Part shown: piece by piece, positions 1-9,024 of the stretch
Position numbering within the stretch: position 1 is the first letter of the stretch
Layout: each line of letters opens with the position of its first letter
Assembly: GCF_003598715.1 (NCBI RefSeq)
Contig: NZ_QZFU01000020.1
Coordinates: 43,372 to 107,371 of the forward strand
Source: Nocardia panacis
GTDB taxonomy: Bacteria > Actinomycetota > Actinomycetes > Mycobacteriales > Mycobacteriaceae
Length of the DNA: 64,000 nt
Direction of reading: 5' to 3'
Program-made: the position numbers and the translations under genes
The notes under the pieces: generated by a model
The model's input: the letters and a program-made list of their open reading frames with translations, nothing else
Told to the model about the DNA's origin: nothing
The model's database searches: none

Positions 1-709
1 CGGGCGCGCCCAGCACGGTGCGGGTCGGCCCCTGCTCGATCACCCGCCCGGACCGCAGCACCACCGTCCGCTCGCACAGCGACGCCACCACCCCGAGATC
101 GTGCGAGACCATGACCACCGTGGTGCCCGCCACACTCAATTCCCGCAGCAGCTCGATGATCTGGATGCGAGTGGCGACGTCGAGCGCGCTCACGGGTTCG
201 TCGGCGAGCAGCACCCTGGGCCGGGACACGATGGCCCGCGCGATGGCGATGCGCTGCCGCTGTCCGCCGGAGAATTCGTGCGGATACCGCAGGGCCGCGT
301 CGGCGGGCAACCCCACGGCGGTCAGCGCTTCGGCGACCCGCTCGCGCGCGGCCGATCCGGTGGCCAACCGCAGCGAGGACAGCGGTTCGCCGACAATGCG
401 GTCCACCCGTTGCCGCGGATCGAGCGAGGAGTACGGGTCCTGGAAGACCATCTGCACATTGCGGCGGAACGCCCGCATCCCGGCCCGGTCGCGCCGGTTC
501 AGTGGCGCACCGTCGAACCACACTGCACCGCTGGTCGGACTCGAAAGACCGAGCAGCAGCGAGAGAATCGTGGACTTGCCCGCCCCCGACTCACCGACCA
601 GTCCGACGCCACTACCTTCCTCGATGGTCAGCGAAACATCCTCGAGCGCGGCCGAATCCGCGCGACGGTAGCGGAATCCGGTGTGGCGCAACTCCAGCAC
701 GGCGGTCAC
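1..709 (-). CDS. Oligopeptide ABC transporter ATP-binding protein, DppF-like (3' end outside window)
   Basis: ATP-hydrolysing subunit of a peptide-type importer. The protein starts VTAVLELRHTGF. It has a Walker A (GESGAGKST), Q-loop (MVFQDPYSS), signature (FSGGQRQR), Walker B (VLLADEP) and switch His (VSHDL). The GTG start at 709 overlaps the TGA of the upstream ATPase by four bases, so the two are translationally coupled. It is the last visible gene of a five-gene leftward operon. About 236 codons are visible and the C-terminus lies beyond base 1. Confidence 0.9.
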   Translation of the reverse strand, partial: MTAVLELRHTGFRYRRADSAALEDVSLTIEEGSGVGLVGESGAGKSTILSLLLGLSSPTSGAVWFDGAPLNRRDRAGMRAFRRNVQMVFQDPYSSLDPRQRVDRIVGEPLSSLRLATGSAARERVAEALTAVGLPADAALRYPHEFSGGQRQRIAIARAIVSRPRVLLADEPVSALDVATRIQIIELLRELSVAGTTVVMVSHDLGVVASLCERTVVLRSGRVIEQGPTRTVLGAP

Positions 710-1497
710 GGCTGCACCTCCAGAGCGGCGTCGAGTGCGCGGGCGCTGTGCACCAACTGCGCGGTGTAGGGGTCGGTGGGTGCGGTGAGCAGCCGCTGGA
801 TCGGTCCGGATTCGACGACCCGTCCGCCGCGAAGCACCAACGCGCGCTCGGTCATTCGGGCGACCACGGCCAGATCGTGGCTCACGAACAGCAGCGCCAT
901 CCCGCGCTCGACCACCAAAGTGTCCAGCAGCGCGAGGATTTCGGCCTGCACGGTGACGTCGAGCGCGGTGGTCGGCTCATCGGCGATGAGCAGTCGCGGG
1001 CGACAGGCCAGGGCCATCGCGAGGGCGACGCGCTGGCGCTGGCCGCCGGAGATCTCGTGCGGGTAGGCGCGCGCCACCCGCCGCGGATCGGGTAGGCGCA
1101 CCTCTTCGAGGGCGTCGAGTACGGCCCGGCGCAGTGCCGTCCCGCGCAGTTCCCAGTGTCGGCGCAGCGGTTCGGCGAGCTGCGCACCCAACCGCATCAG
1201 CGGGTCCAGTGCGGTGAGCGGCTCCTGGAAGACGAGTGCCGCGGTGCGACCGCGCAGCGGCACCAGGGCGCGCTCGCGCGCCCCGACAACCTGCACACCG
1301 TCGAGTCGGGCGCTGCCGCGCGCGGACAGTCCGGCGGGAAGCAGTCCGGTCGCCGCGTAGGCGGTCAGTGATTTACCCGAACCGGATTCGCCGATCAGAC
1401 CGACCCGCTCCCCCGCGTCCAGTGTCAGCGACACATCGTGCACCAGGGGCGTCCCGTCGCGACCGTGCACGGACAGCCCGGCGATATCGAGGATCAT
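706..1497 (-). CDS. Oligopeptide ABC transporter ATP-binding protein, DppD-like
   Basis: Second nucleotide-binding subunit, 263 aa, starting MILDIAGLSV. Walker A GESGSGKSLT, Q-loop LVFQEPLTALDP, signature ISGGQRQRVALA, Walker B LLIADEP and switch LFVSHDLAVV are all intact. It is shorter than many DppD proteins, which usually carry a longer C-terminal OppD extension. The ATG at 1497 overlaps the permease stop in an ATGA. It pairs with the next ATPase to drive the transporter. Confidence 0.9.
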   Translation of the reverse strand: MILDIAGLSVHGRDGTPLVHDVSLTLDAGERVGLIGESGSGKSLTAYAATGLLPAGLSARGSARLDGVQVVGARERALVPLRGRTAALVFQEPLTALDPLMRLGAQLAEPLRRHWELRGTALRRAVLDALEEVRLPDPRRVARAYPHEISGGQRQRVALAMALACRPRLLIADEPTTALDVTVQAEILALLDTLVVERGMALLFVSHDLAVVARMTERALVLRGGRVVESGPIQRLLTAPTDPYTAQLVHSARALDAALEVQP

Positions 1498-2312
1498 CGC
1501 GACCTCCGCCGGGTCGGGTCGCCGAGGTCGCGCAGACCGTCGGCCACCAGGTTGACGCCGATCACCAGGACCACCACCGCGACACCCGGCGCGATGGCCC
1601 CGACCGGCGCGGTCGCGACCGTCCCCTGCGCCTCCTGGAGCAGTCGTCCCCATGAGGCGTTGGGCGGCGGCGCGCCGAGTCCGAGATACGACAGGCTCGC
1701 CTCGGCCAGTACCGCGACCCCGAACTGCAGGGCCAGGTTGACCACGAGCGTCGGCCAAATGTTGGGCAGCACATGCTTTCCCACCACACCCGGCCATGAG
1801 GTGCCCGAGGTGCGCGCGGCGGTGACGTACTGCTGGGCCAATACTCGTTTGGCCAGCACCCTGGTCAGTCGCGCGACAGCCGCCGACATGGCCAGTCCGA
1901 TGGCGAGGATCGCGGTGCCCAGGCTCGCGCCCTGCGCGGCGACGATGAGCATGGCCAGCAGCAGGGTCGGGAAGGCGATGAGGATGTCGAGGAAGGCGGA
2001 GAGGGTGTCGTCGAGCCAGGCGCCCGCGAAGGCGGCGAGCACGCCGATCGTGACGCCGATCAGCGCGCCGATGGCGACCGCGCCGCCGCCGACGGCGAGT
2101 GCGACCCGTGCGCCGATCATCACCTGGGCGGTGAGGTCGCGGCCGAGTTTGTCGGTGCCGAGCCAGTGCGCGCCGCTCGGACCCTCCAGTCGCCCGCCGG
2201 AGGTGTCGCTCGCGGGATAGGGCAGCCAGAGCAGTGAGAGCACCGCGACCACCGCCACCGCCGCGACCAGCGCCGCCCCGATCAGCAGTGCGGGCGAGTA
2301 TCGACTTTTCAT
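1494..2312 (-). CDS. Peptide ABC transporter permease, DppC-like
   Basis: Inner-membrane permease, 272 aa. An N-terminal TM segment (SPALLIGAALVAAVAVVAVL) is followed by the conserved region HWLGTDKLGRDL typical of DppC/OppC. BPD_transp_1 membrane segments and the EAA-like loop AARTSGTSWPGVVGKHVLPN contact the ATPases. The ATG at 2312 overlaps the DppB stop by four bases. Confidence 0.9.
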   Translation of the reverse strand: MKSRYSPALLIGAALVAAVAVVAVLSLLWLPYPASDTSGGRLEGPSGAHWLGTDKLGRDLTAQVMIGARVALAVGGGAVAIGALIGVTIGVLAAFAGAWLDDTLSAFLDILIAFPTLLLAMLIVAAQGASLGTAILAIGLAMSAAVARLTRVLAKRVLAQQYVTAARTSGTSWPGVVGKHVLPNIWPTLVVNLALQFGVAVLAEASLSYLGLGAPPPNASWGRLLQEAQGTVATAPVGAIAPGVAVVVLVIGVNLVADGLRDLGDPTRRRSR

Positions 2313-3271
2313 CGCGCCCCCGAAATGCCGTGGCGCAGCCGGGGATCGATGAGCCGCTGCACGATATCGGCGGCGAAGCCGATGAGGAGCACTGCCAGTG
2401 TGCTGATGAGCAGGATGCCCTGGATGTTCGGGTAGTCGTGCTGCTGGATGGCGCGCAGCAGCATGGTGCCCAGTCCGGGGAGAGTGAACACGCTCTCCAC
2501 CACGACCGCGCCGAGGAAGGTGGTGGCCAATTCGATGCCGAGCATCGAAACCACGGGCACCGCGCCATTGCGTATTCCGTGCCGCCACAGGGCCGCTCCG
2601 AAACTCGCGCCCAATGAACGCGCGGTGCGCAGGTAGTCGCTGCCGAGCACATCGAGTGTCGCGGCGCGTACATAGCGGGCGATCGAGGCGCTCATCACCA
2701 GTGCGACGGTGGCCACCGGCAGCGCCAGCGAGGTGAGCGCCGCGCCGGGATCGGCCCAGTCGTCGCGCGGAAATCCGCCGGAGGGAAACCATTTCAGGTC
2801 GACCGCGAAGACGCTGACCAGCAGGATGCCGATCCAGAACACCGGGACGGCGATCCCGAGTTGCGAGAAGGCCGACAGCGCGACCCCGTACCAGCGGTCG
2901 GCGCGCCAGGCGGCCACGAATCCGATGACCAGCGCCATCGCCGCCGCGACCGCGAAGGCGAGGAAGGTCAGCGGGATCGTCACCACCAGCCGCGTCCCGA
3001 TCTCGGGACCGACGGGCAGCGAGGTGATGAACGACCGCCCCAGGTCGAATGTGGCCAGCTGCCCGAACCATTCGGTGAATTGGCGAGTCGGCGGTTGGTC
3101 GCTGCCGACCTGGTGCCGCGCCGCCGCGATCTGCTGCGGCGTGGCCTGCACCGACAGCAGCGCGTTGGCGGGATCGCCGGGCAGCACGCGCAGCAGCAGG
3201 AAGATCGCGACCATGGCGAGCAGCAGCGACACCACCAGGAATGCGGTGCGCCGCAACAGGTATGCGGCCAT
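2309..3271 (-). CDS. Peptide ABC transporter permease, DppB-like
   Basis: Inner-membrane permease of 320 aa. An N-terminal TM segment is followed by the periplasmic-type LRVLPGDPANAL motif of the DppB/OppB family, then five or so TM helices. The EAA loop is RTARSLGASFGAALWRHGIR. Only three bases separate it from the substrate-binding protein gene, so it shares that operon. Confidence 0.9.
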   Translation of the reverse strand: MAAYLLRRTAFLVVSLLLAMVAIFLLLRVLPGDPANALLSVQATPQQIAAARHQVGSDQPPTRQFTEWFGQLATFDLGRSFITSLPVGPEIGTRLVVTIPLTFLAFAVAAAMALVIGFVAAWRADRWYGVALSAFSQLGIAVPVFWIGILLVSVFAVDLKWFPSGGFPRDDWADPGAALTSLALPVATVALVMSASIARYVRAATLDVLGSDYLRTARSLGASFGAALWRHGIRNGAVPVVSMLGIELATTFLGAVVVESVFTLPGLGTMLLRAIQQHDYPNIQGILLISTLAVLLIGFAADIVQRLIDPRLRHGISGAR

Positions 3272-3274
3272 CGG

Positions 3275-4771
3275 TTACTTCTTGACGATGTTGTAGGTGT
3301 AGAAGGTGGAATTCAGCCCGTTGATCGTGTACCCGCCGAGATTGCCCGCGGCGACCACGATCTGCGGCGTCAGGTAGAGCCAGGCGCTCGCCGCGTCCTT
3401 GGCGATCTGCTCGTTGACGAGCTTCAGCTTCGCCACCTGATCCTCCGGACGGGCCGCCTGCTCGGCCTCCTCCACCCACTGTGTGACCTGCGGATTGCGG
3501 TAGCCCCAATAGAAGTCGGGATTGCCGTACCAGACGACGTCGCGATCATTGACGTGCTCCTGGAGGGTGGCTTCGAAGTTGTGTTCCTTGAACACCTTCG
3601 AATACCACTCGTCGGCGGAGATGGGCCGAATATTCACGGTGACACCGATTTTGGCGAGTTCGCTCTTGACGAATTCGGCGACGGCCGGATGCGGATCGTA
3701 GGTCGGGGTGTCGAGGGTGAAGGCGAAGCCGTTGGGCAGGCCCGCCGCGGCGAGTTCCCGCTTGGCGAGGTCGATATCGTGCGGGTTGACCTTGGTCAGA
3801 TCCTCGTACCACGGATCGCTCGGCGGCACCATCGAACCGATGAGGGTGCCGTATTCGCCCCAGATGGAGTTGAGCAGCTTCTTGGTGTCGATGGCGGAGT
3901 AGACGGCCTTGCGCACTTCGGGCTTGTCGAACGGTGCGACGCGATCGTTGAAGGCGAGCAGTTCCTTGACCGTCGACTTGCCCTCGTTGATCGTGTAATC
4001 CTTGTTGGCTTTGAGGCGCGAGAGCGCGTCTGGGCTCTGGATATTCGTGATGATGTCGACCTTGTTGGTCAGCAGCGCGTTCGAAAGCGCGGAGGCGTCG
4101 GTGAAGTAGTCGAACACCACTTCCTTGTTCTTGGCTTGTTCACCCCAGTATCCGCTCCAGCGTTCGATGCTCAGTGAACTGCCGCGCTTCCACGCGCCCA
4201 GGGTGTAGGGGCCGGTGCCATCGGCAGCGGTGCGGTAGTCCTGCACGCCCGGCCCGTACATCCAGACGTAGCTCAGGTAGTAAGGCAAGGAGATGGAGCG
4301 GGTCCTCAGTTTGACCACGACGGTGTGCGGGTCGGGAGTTTCGATGGCCGAGATCACCGAAAGCTGGGATTTGCGTGCGGATTTGGATTCCGCGGCGGTG
4401 ACCCGCTCGAGGCTGCGTTTGACATCGGCGCTGGTGAATTCGGCGCCCGAGTGGAATTTGACGCCGTCGCGCAGGGTGAAGGTGTAGGTCAGGCCGTCCT
4501 CGCTGGTCGCGTACTTGGTGGCGAGCAGGGGTTCGACCTTGCCGTCGTCGGTGAGTTTGAAAAGACCTTGGTAGACATTGCCGTTGAACGCCTCGGTGAC
4601 GCCGCTGCCGCTGCCCGCGGTGTTGTCCAGGTTCACCGGTTCGTTCTGTGAGCCGACGGTGATGACGGCGTCCGCGCCACCCGCCGAGGAGGCCCCATTC
4701 GCGCAGCCCGCCAAGGCCACGGCGGCGGCCAGGCCGAGAGCGAGCAGGACGGGGCGGCGGGGCGTGCGCAA
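3275..4771 (-). CDS. ABC transporter substrate-binding lipoprotein (SBP_bac_5 family)
   Basis: Extracytoplasmic solute receptor of 498 aa that feeds the downstream permeases. I chose the TTG start at 4771 because it gives LRTPRRPVLLALGLA followed by a lipobox LAGC, and AGGAGA lies six bases upstream. Longer in-frame starts up to 4939 would put the signal peptide inside the protein. The family signature YTFTLRDGVKFHSGAEFTS is present. Peptide or a related ligand is the likely substrate, but specificity cannot be read from sequence. Confidence 0.88.
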   Translation of the reverse strand: MRTPRRPVLLALGLAAAVALAGCANGASSAGGADAVITVGSQNEPVNLDNTAGSGSGVTEAFNGNVYQGLFKLTDDGKVEPLLATKYATSEDGLTYTFTLRDGVKFHSGAEFTSADVKRSLERVTAAESKSARKSQLSVISAIETPDPHTVVVKLRTRSISLPYYLSYVWMYGPGVQDYRTAADGTGPYTLGAWKRGSSLSIERWSGYWGEQAKNKEVVFDYFTDASALSNALLTNKVDIITNIQSPDALSRLKANKDYTINEGKSTVKELLAFNDRVAPFDKPEVRKAVYSAIDTKKLLNSIWGEYGTLIGSMVPPSDPWYEDLTKVNPHDIDLAKRELAAAGLPNGFAFTLDTPTYDPHPAVAEFVKSELAKIGVTVNIRPISADEWYSKVFKEHNFEATLQEHVNDRDVVWYGNPDFYWGYRNPQVTQWVEEAEQAARPEDQVAKLKLVNEQIAKDAASAWLYLTPQIVVAAGNLGGYTINGLNSTFYTYNIVKK

Positions 4772-4990
4772 GGCGTTCTCCTGATTTCGAGCGGCGAGCA
4801 CACCCGTGGCAAGCATCGGACCCGAATCTAGGCAAACCCTGTTATGGACGCGAGGCCGATACCGGCGACGAGTACGGCGCGAACCACAGTCGGGCGGTAG
4901 AGCAAAGGTCAAGCTACTTTCGCCCGGTAGGAGTGTCAACCATTAAACGCACCGAAGATCCGAATGATCATTTTCACACGGAAGGGTTCG

Positions 4991-5581
4991 CTACGCGGGG
5001 TCCAACTCGGCCAGCAGGCATTCGGCCTGGCGGCGCAGCAGCGCCAATTGTCGCTCGGGAGTGAATCTTTCGGGGTCGAAGACGGCCTGGATGCCGATAC
5101 CGTCGATCACCACCATCAGGGCCTCGGCAACCTCGTCGAGTGCGGGTCCGGCGCGGTGGCCCGCCGTGATCAACACCAGCCGCACCCCCTCGTGCCAGGC
5201 GCGATACCGCTCGCGGTGATCGCGCGCCAATTCCTCGTCCTGAAGGGCGGAGTCGCGGAAGGCGATCCAGACCCGCCACTCCTCGGTGCGTGTTCGGTCC
5301 AGCGGCAGGAAATGACCCAGCAGCGCATAGAGATCCGTGGTCTGCGAGATGCCCGCCGCGACGCGTTCCGCGACAGTGGAACTCGCGGCCGCCAGTGCGG
5401 CCCGCAGCACCTCGCGCTTCCCGGCGAAGTAGTGCACGACCATCCCGGTGGTGCAGCCCGCCTCGGCGGCGATATCGCGCACGGTGGTGTTGGCGACGCC
5501 CGAGGCGGCGATGACCCGGCAGGCCGCGGCGCTGATGGCTCGGCGGCGCTGTTCGTGATCCACGATTCTCGGCATTGACAC
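4991..5581 (-). CDS. TetR-family transcriptional regulator
   Basis: 196 aa with an N-terminal HTH (TTVRDIAAEAGCTTGMVVHYF) and a helical ligand domain resembling TetR_C_6 (BetI-like) proteins. The GTG at 5581 is preferred over the ATG at 5575 because GAGG lies nine bases upstream of it. It is divergent from the small membrane protein gene at 5618, which it probably represses. A near-palindrome, TAACC-GT-GGTTA at 5607-5618, lies between them and fits an operator. Confidence 0.85.
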   Translation of the reverse strand: MSMPRIVDHEQRRRAISAAACRVIAASGVANTTVRDIAAEAGCTTGMVVHYFAGKREVLRAALAAASSTVAERVAAGISQTTDLYALLGHFLPLDRTRTEEWRVWIAFRDSALQDEELARDHRERYRAWHEGVRLVLITAGHRAGPALDEVAEALMVVIDGIGIQAVFDPERFTPERQLALLRRQAECLLAELDPA

Positions 5582-5606
5582 GAGACTTTACCTCACGGAT
5601 ATTACG

Positions 5607-5618
5607 TAACCGTGGTTA
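5607..5618. promoter_or_regulatory. Putative TetR operator
   Basis: TAACC and GGTTA arms separated by GT sit in the 36-base divergent gap between the TetR gene and the small membrane protein gene. Position and symmetry fit an autoregulatory operator. No experimental motif is known to me for this regulator. Confidence 0.35.
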
Positions 5619-6007
5619 TGAAAAAGTCGATCAAGCGCACCATGCTGGTCACCGACCTCGGCTTCCTCGCCTACTGGATCGCGACCGCGTTCGGCGTCAT
5701 CGGCGTCGGACCCGATCCCTTTCTGCGACAGTGGAACTGGTCATTCCTCGGACTCGATCTGGCCGCCATCGGGCTCGGACTGGCCGGACTCGCACTGAAG
5801 GGGCGGGCGATCGCGCTACCGCTGCTGGTCGTGGCGCTGCCGCTCACCTCGGCGGCCGGGCTGATGGCGTTGAACTTCTACGTGATTCGCGGCGAGTTCA
5901 GCCCGCTGTGGTGGATCCCGAACCTGTGGTTGCTGAGTTTCCCGATCCTCGCGCTGATCGTCGCGTTCCGCGACACGTCCACCGATCGGGTCCGGATGAC
6001 CGTGTAG
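5618..6007 (+). CDS. Small integral membrane protein (DUF5360/YvaD-like)
   Basis: 129 aa, starting MKKSIKRTMLVTD, with an alternative GTG start six bases earlier at 5612. About four hydrophobic segments cover most of the length (DLGFLAYWIATAFGVIGVG, LDLAAIGLGLAGLAL, ALPLLVVALPLTSAAGLMAL, LWLLSFPILALIVAF). The pattern resembles DUF5360 proteins, which often sit beside TetR regulators. Function is unknown; regulation by the neighbouring TetR protein is inferred from the divergent layout. Confidence 0.7.
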   Translation: MKKSIKRTMLVTDLGFLAYWIATAFGVIGVGPDPFLRQWNWSFLGLDLAAIGLGLAGLALKGRAIALPLLVVALPLTSAAGLMALNFYVIRGEFSPLWWIPNLWLLSFPILALIVAFRDTSTDRVRMTV

Positions 6008-6129
6008 TCGAAGTGTTCGCGCGCCGAGCTGATTGTCTTGCGACACAAGGGAATATCGGCGACCAAGGTAGTCATTTCGAGGTCGAACTACCCTGCCGAC
6101 GGCGGGCGCGCCGGCGAAATGTAGCCGGT

Positions 6130-7113
6130 ATGAGGACCATTGCCGGGAACCACCCCGATTCCGACACCGTCAGAGCCGCGCTGGGACTCGCCGTGCGAGC
6201 ACCGTCGCTGCACAATACCCAGCCGTGGCAGTGGCGGGTCGGCGGTCCGACGGTGCACCTGTACGGCGATCCCGACCGCTACCTGCCGATGACCGATCCC
6301 GACGGCCGCGAGATGCTGCTCAGTTGCGATGCGGCCCTGCACCATCTGCGGATCGCCGCCGAATCGCTCGGCTGGCGAACGAAGGTGCGGCGCCTGCCGA
6401 ACCCGGCCGAACCCGAGCATCTGGCCGGAATCGAATTCTCCGCCGCTACACCGACATCGGAGGTGATCACACTGGCAAAGGCGATCGCTCACCGTCGCAC
6501 CGACCGCAGGCGGGTGACCTCGTGGGAGGTTCCGGCCGCGCACCTGCGCGCGATGATCGCCGCGGGCTGCGCCGAAGGCGCGTTCATCACCGAGATTCCG
6601 GGCGGCCCAACGCGCATCCGGCTGGTCGAGGCCTGCACCGCCGCGGCGCGCGCGCACGCCGCCGACGCAGGCTACCGCTCGGAACTCATCGCGTGGAGCG
6701 GGCGCCACGCAGCGACCGACGGCGTCCCCGCCCGCAACGCCGTCGCACCCGCCGACCCGATGACACGGGAATTCCGCGCCCACACCATGTCCGAACCACC
6801 CCTGTGCGATCTGGCCGACCACGGCGCCCTGCTGCTCGTGCACACCACCGCCGACGACCACCTCTCGCGCCTGCGCGCGGGCGAGGCGGCCAGCGCGGTC
6901 CTGCTGAGGGCCACCGCCCTCGGCCTGGCCACCTGTCCCCTCACCGAACCACTCGAACTGCCCGGCACCCGCGAATTGGTCGCCGAGGATATCCTCCCCG
7001 ACAGCGGATTTCCCCAGATGATCATCCGAATCGGCTGGGCCGCCACGAGTTCGCCGCCCATCCCGCCCACACCGCGCCGCCCCCTCGCCGAGGTCGTGGC
7101 GCCCATGGGCTGA
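6130..7113 (+). CDS. Acg-family nitroreductase-like FMN-binding protein
   Basis: 327 aa. The start region VRAALGLAVRAPSLHNTQPW is the hallmark of the Acg (Rv2032) subfamily, nitroreductase-fold proteins that bind FMN but lack reductase activity in M. tuberculosis. The nitroreductase-like C-terminal half is present (GEAASAVLLRATALGLATCP and MIIRIGW). A second copy lies at 8098-9024 and DevR/DevS follow, a grouping typical of the DosR dormancy regulon. I see no clear DosR box directly upstream of this copy. Confidence 0.85.
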   Translation: MRTIAGNHPDSDTVRAALGLAVRAPSLHNTQPWQWRVGGPTVHLYGDPDRYLPMTDPDGREMLLSCDAALHHLRIAAESLGWRTKVRRLPNPAEPEHLAGIEFSAATPTSEVITLAKAIAHRRTDRRRVTSWEVPAAHLRAMIAAGCAEGAFITEIPGGPTRIRLVEACTAAARAHAADAGYRSELIAWSGRHAATDGVPARNAVAPADPMTREFRAHTMSEPPLCDLADHGALLLVHTTADDHLSRLRAGEAASAVLLRATALGLATCPLTEPLELPGTRELVAEDILPDSGFPQMIIRIGWAATSSPPIPPTPRRPLAEVVAPMG

Positions 7114-7136
7114 CCCGCGATCGCCCCCTCGGCGAA

Positions 7137-7874
7137 TCAGGAATCCAGGCGCGGCGCCACCAGGGTGAGGTCGCCGTCGTAGCGCCGATACAGCAGACGA
7201 CCGCGTCGATCGGCGGGATCGCTGAAGAAGAGGAAGGGCAGCCCGTACCGGCAAAGGTGGGCGACGGCCTCGTCCTCGCCGAGATGCGCAGCCGGATGCG
7301 GACTCACGGTCAGCCCGGCGAGGCGGGAGGCGGGCGGCCCGAGGCTGAGCTGCCGCGCCAACCGGACACCGAGCGGTCCGGCGCGGTAGACAACGGCGTC
7401 CAAACCGGTTTCGGCGTCGGTGAACAGGTGCGCGTCGTAGTCCATGGCGTTCAGGGCCGAAATCGCCTCGTACGCGCTCCCGTTCAGCAGTGCGCAGGCT
7501 TTGTGGCGGGCGATCGGACGCGACTCGGTCGGCATGGACAGCGCGGGTCGGGCCGGATCCGGCCAGCGGCGCGGCGCGGTCTTCTCGCCCGCCAGTTGTC
7601 GTTCCAACCTGTCGGCGGCCAACCCGGCGGCGGTGCCCGGCGTGCCGACGACCTGCGCCCGCACCGGCGTCGCACCGCGGGTGGCGTTGGCCTGCACCAG
7701 AATCGGGCCGCCAAGGCAGGAGGCGGCACTGATCCGCACCCGCATCGATCCGCTGATCCCGCGCCTGGACAGCACCCCGCCGAGTCCGGCCACCGCCCGC
7801 TCCGCCCAGCCGTCGGGCACCGCGCCGCGCAACGTGAGCTTGATCGAATCCGCCTGCGACCCGGACGATCTCAT
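7137..7874 (-). CDS. Ribosome hibernation factor, RafH/Rv0079-like (HPF family)
   Basis: 245 aa. The N-terminal part resembles an S30AE/HPF fold. It is followed by two copies of the S30AE C-terminal dimerisation module: FTDAETGLDAVVYRAG near residue 155 and FFSDPADRRGRLLYRR near residue 220. This two-C-domain layout matches mycobacterial hypoxia-induced RafH and Rv0079, which stabilise idle 70S ribosomes. The ATG at 7874 has GGGGGACC upstream. It is divergent from the second Acg gene, with DosR-like boxes between. Confidence 0.8.
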   Translation of the reverse strand: MRSSGSQADSIKLTLRGAVPDGWAERAVAGLGGVLSRRGISGSMRVRISAASCLGGPILVQANATRGATPVRAQVVGTPGTAAGLAADRLERQLAGEKTAPRRWPDPARPALSMPTESRPIARHKACALLNGSAYEAISALNAMDYDAHLFTDAETGLDAVVYRAGPLGVRLARQLSLGPPASRLAGLTVSPHPAAHLGEDEAVAHLCRYGLPFLFFSDPADRRGRLLYRRYDGDLTLVAPRLDS

Positions 7875-7968
7875 CTGACGGTCCCCCCGCTTCCTCGGTA
7901 GCCGAAACAGCGCGGCACAGTCGAAACCGCGCGCCGCCCATATCACCACCGGCTCGCAACGCGGGGCA

Positions 7969-8046
7969 GGGTCGAATGTCCCCGTCCCGCAGGGACCGAA
8001 TGCCCCCAATCCATCGGAAGTCCCGCGCATCGGGGACATGGTGCCC
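7969..8046. promoter_or_regulatory. Cluster of three DosR-box-like sites
   Basis: Three 14-mers resemble the DosR core GGGAC-N4-GTCCC: GGGTCGAATGTCCC at 7969-7982, GGGACCGAATGCCC at 7992-8005 and GGGACATGGTGCCC at 8033-8046. They lie in the gap between the divergent hibernation-factor and Acg-like genes, both classic DosR targets, immediately before the devR-like gene. Matches are imperfect, so direct regulation is an inference. Confidence 0.55.
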
Positions 8047-8097
8047 TGTCGGACGCGCGGCGCGCCGGGCACCGTGGAAGTCGAGGAAAGGATCTGG

Positions 8098-9024
8098 ATG
8101 ACCGGTGCATTCCCGCAGCGGCGCGCACTGACCGCCGCGCTCGATCTCGCGGTGCGCGCGCCGTCGGTGTATCACCGTCCGCCGTGGCGCTGGCGCGTCG
8201 ATTCCCGCGCGGTGCGTCTGCACCTGGATCCGACGTGCATGCATCGCGATGCCGTGATCGGGTGCGGCGCGGCCATGCACCATCTGCGAATCTCCTTGGC
8301 GGCCCTGGGGTGGTCGACGATCGTGGATCGCTTCCCGACCCCGGCCGACCCCACGCACCTGGCCTCGCTCGAACCGGTGCCGCACCGTCCGACCGGCAGC
8401 GAACTCGCCCTGCACGGCGCCATATCCCGCAGGGGCGGTGACGATCGCTTCGGCTCGCGCCCCCTCCCGCCGGGCTATCTGGGGTTGGTCAGCGAGCGTG
8501 CCGCCACGCTCGGCGCCACGGTGCACCGACCCGCCGACGCGGCGCGCGATCGTCTGGTCGCCGCGATAGAGCTTGCCGCGCACCATCATTCGATCCCGAC
8601 ACCGTCGAACCGACCGGGGGGCCTGCCGCGCGATATCGAGCGGACCCCTGCCATCGAAAATCACCACGCCACAACGGATTCCACCGAACTCCTGATCCTC
8701 GGCACCCGAACCGACGACCCCCGCGCCCATCTCGACGCGGGCGAAGCCCTCAGCGCGGTCCTGTTGACCGCCACCAATATCGGCCTCGACACCCGAATCC
8801 TCACCGAACCCATGGCCCACGAAGCCCTGCGTACCGAAATCCGCACCCATGTCCTCGGCCGCCGCGACCACCCGCAGGCGATCATCCGAATCGGCAGGCC
8901 GACCGCCGTCGCGGCCCTGGACTGTCAAGGGACCTCCGTCACCGATCCGGGGACCACCGCCGCGCCTCGCGGGCGTTACGCTCCGTACGCTGAGCCCATG
9001 GCTCGGAACGGAATCCCCCGGTGA
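8098..9024 (+). CDS. Acg-family nitroreductase-like protein (second copy)
   Basis: 308 aa, paralogous to the protein at 6130-7113. It shares LDLAVRAPSVYHRPPWRWRV, AAMHHLRISLAALGW, GEALSAVLLTATNIGLDTR and QAIIRIGRP. It is more diverged, with Tyr-His-Arg where the first copy has His-Asn-Thr-Gln. The ATG at 8098 is preceded by GAAAGGATC. Its stop overlaps the GTG start of the DevR-like gene, so the regulator is co-transcribed with a probable target of its own. Confidence 0.82.
   Translation: MTGAFPQRRALTAALDLAVRAPSVYHRPPWRWRVDSRAVRLHLDPTCMHRDAVIGCGAAMHHLRISLAALGWSTIVDRFPTPADPTHLASLEPVPHRPTGSELALHGAISRRGGDDRFGSRPLPPGYLGLVSERAATLGATVHRPADAARDRLVAAIELAAHHHSIPTPSNRPGGLPRDIERTPAIENHHATTDSTELLILGTRTDDPRAHLDAGEALSAVLLTATNIGLDTRILTEPMAHEALRTEIRTHVLGRRDHPQAIIRIGRPTAVAALDCQGTSVTDPGTTAAPRGRYAPYAEPMARNGIPR

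Noticed and set aside
706..3509. Long minus-strand frames of 655 and 671 codons spanning the transporter genes
   Set aside because: Each joins a shadow stretch to the real ATPase or permease; family-consistent starts lie at 1497 and 2312 with four-base overlaps.
6088..8928. 946-codon open frame on the minus strand
   Set aside because: It is antisense to two clear Acg-family genes and the hibernation factor gene is read in another frame; high GC makes long open shadow frames common.
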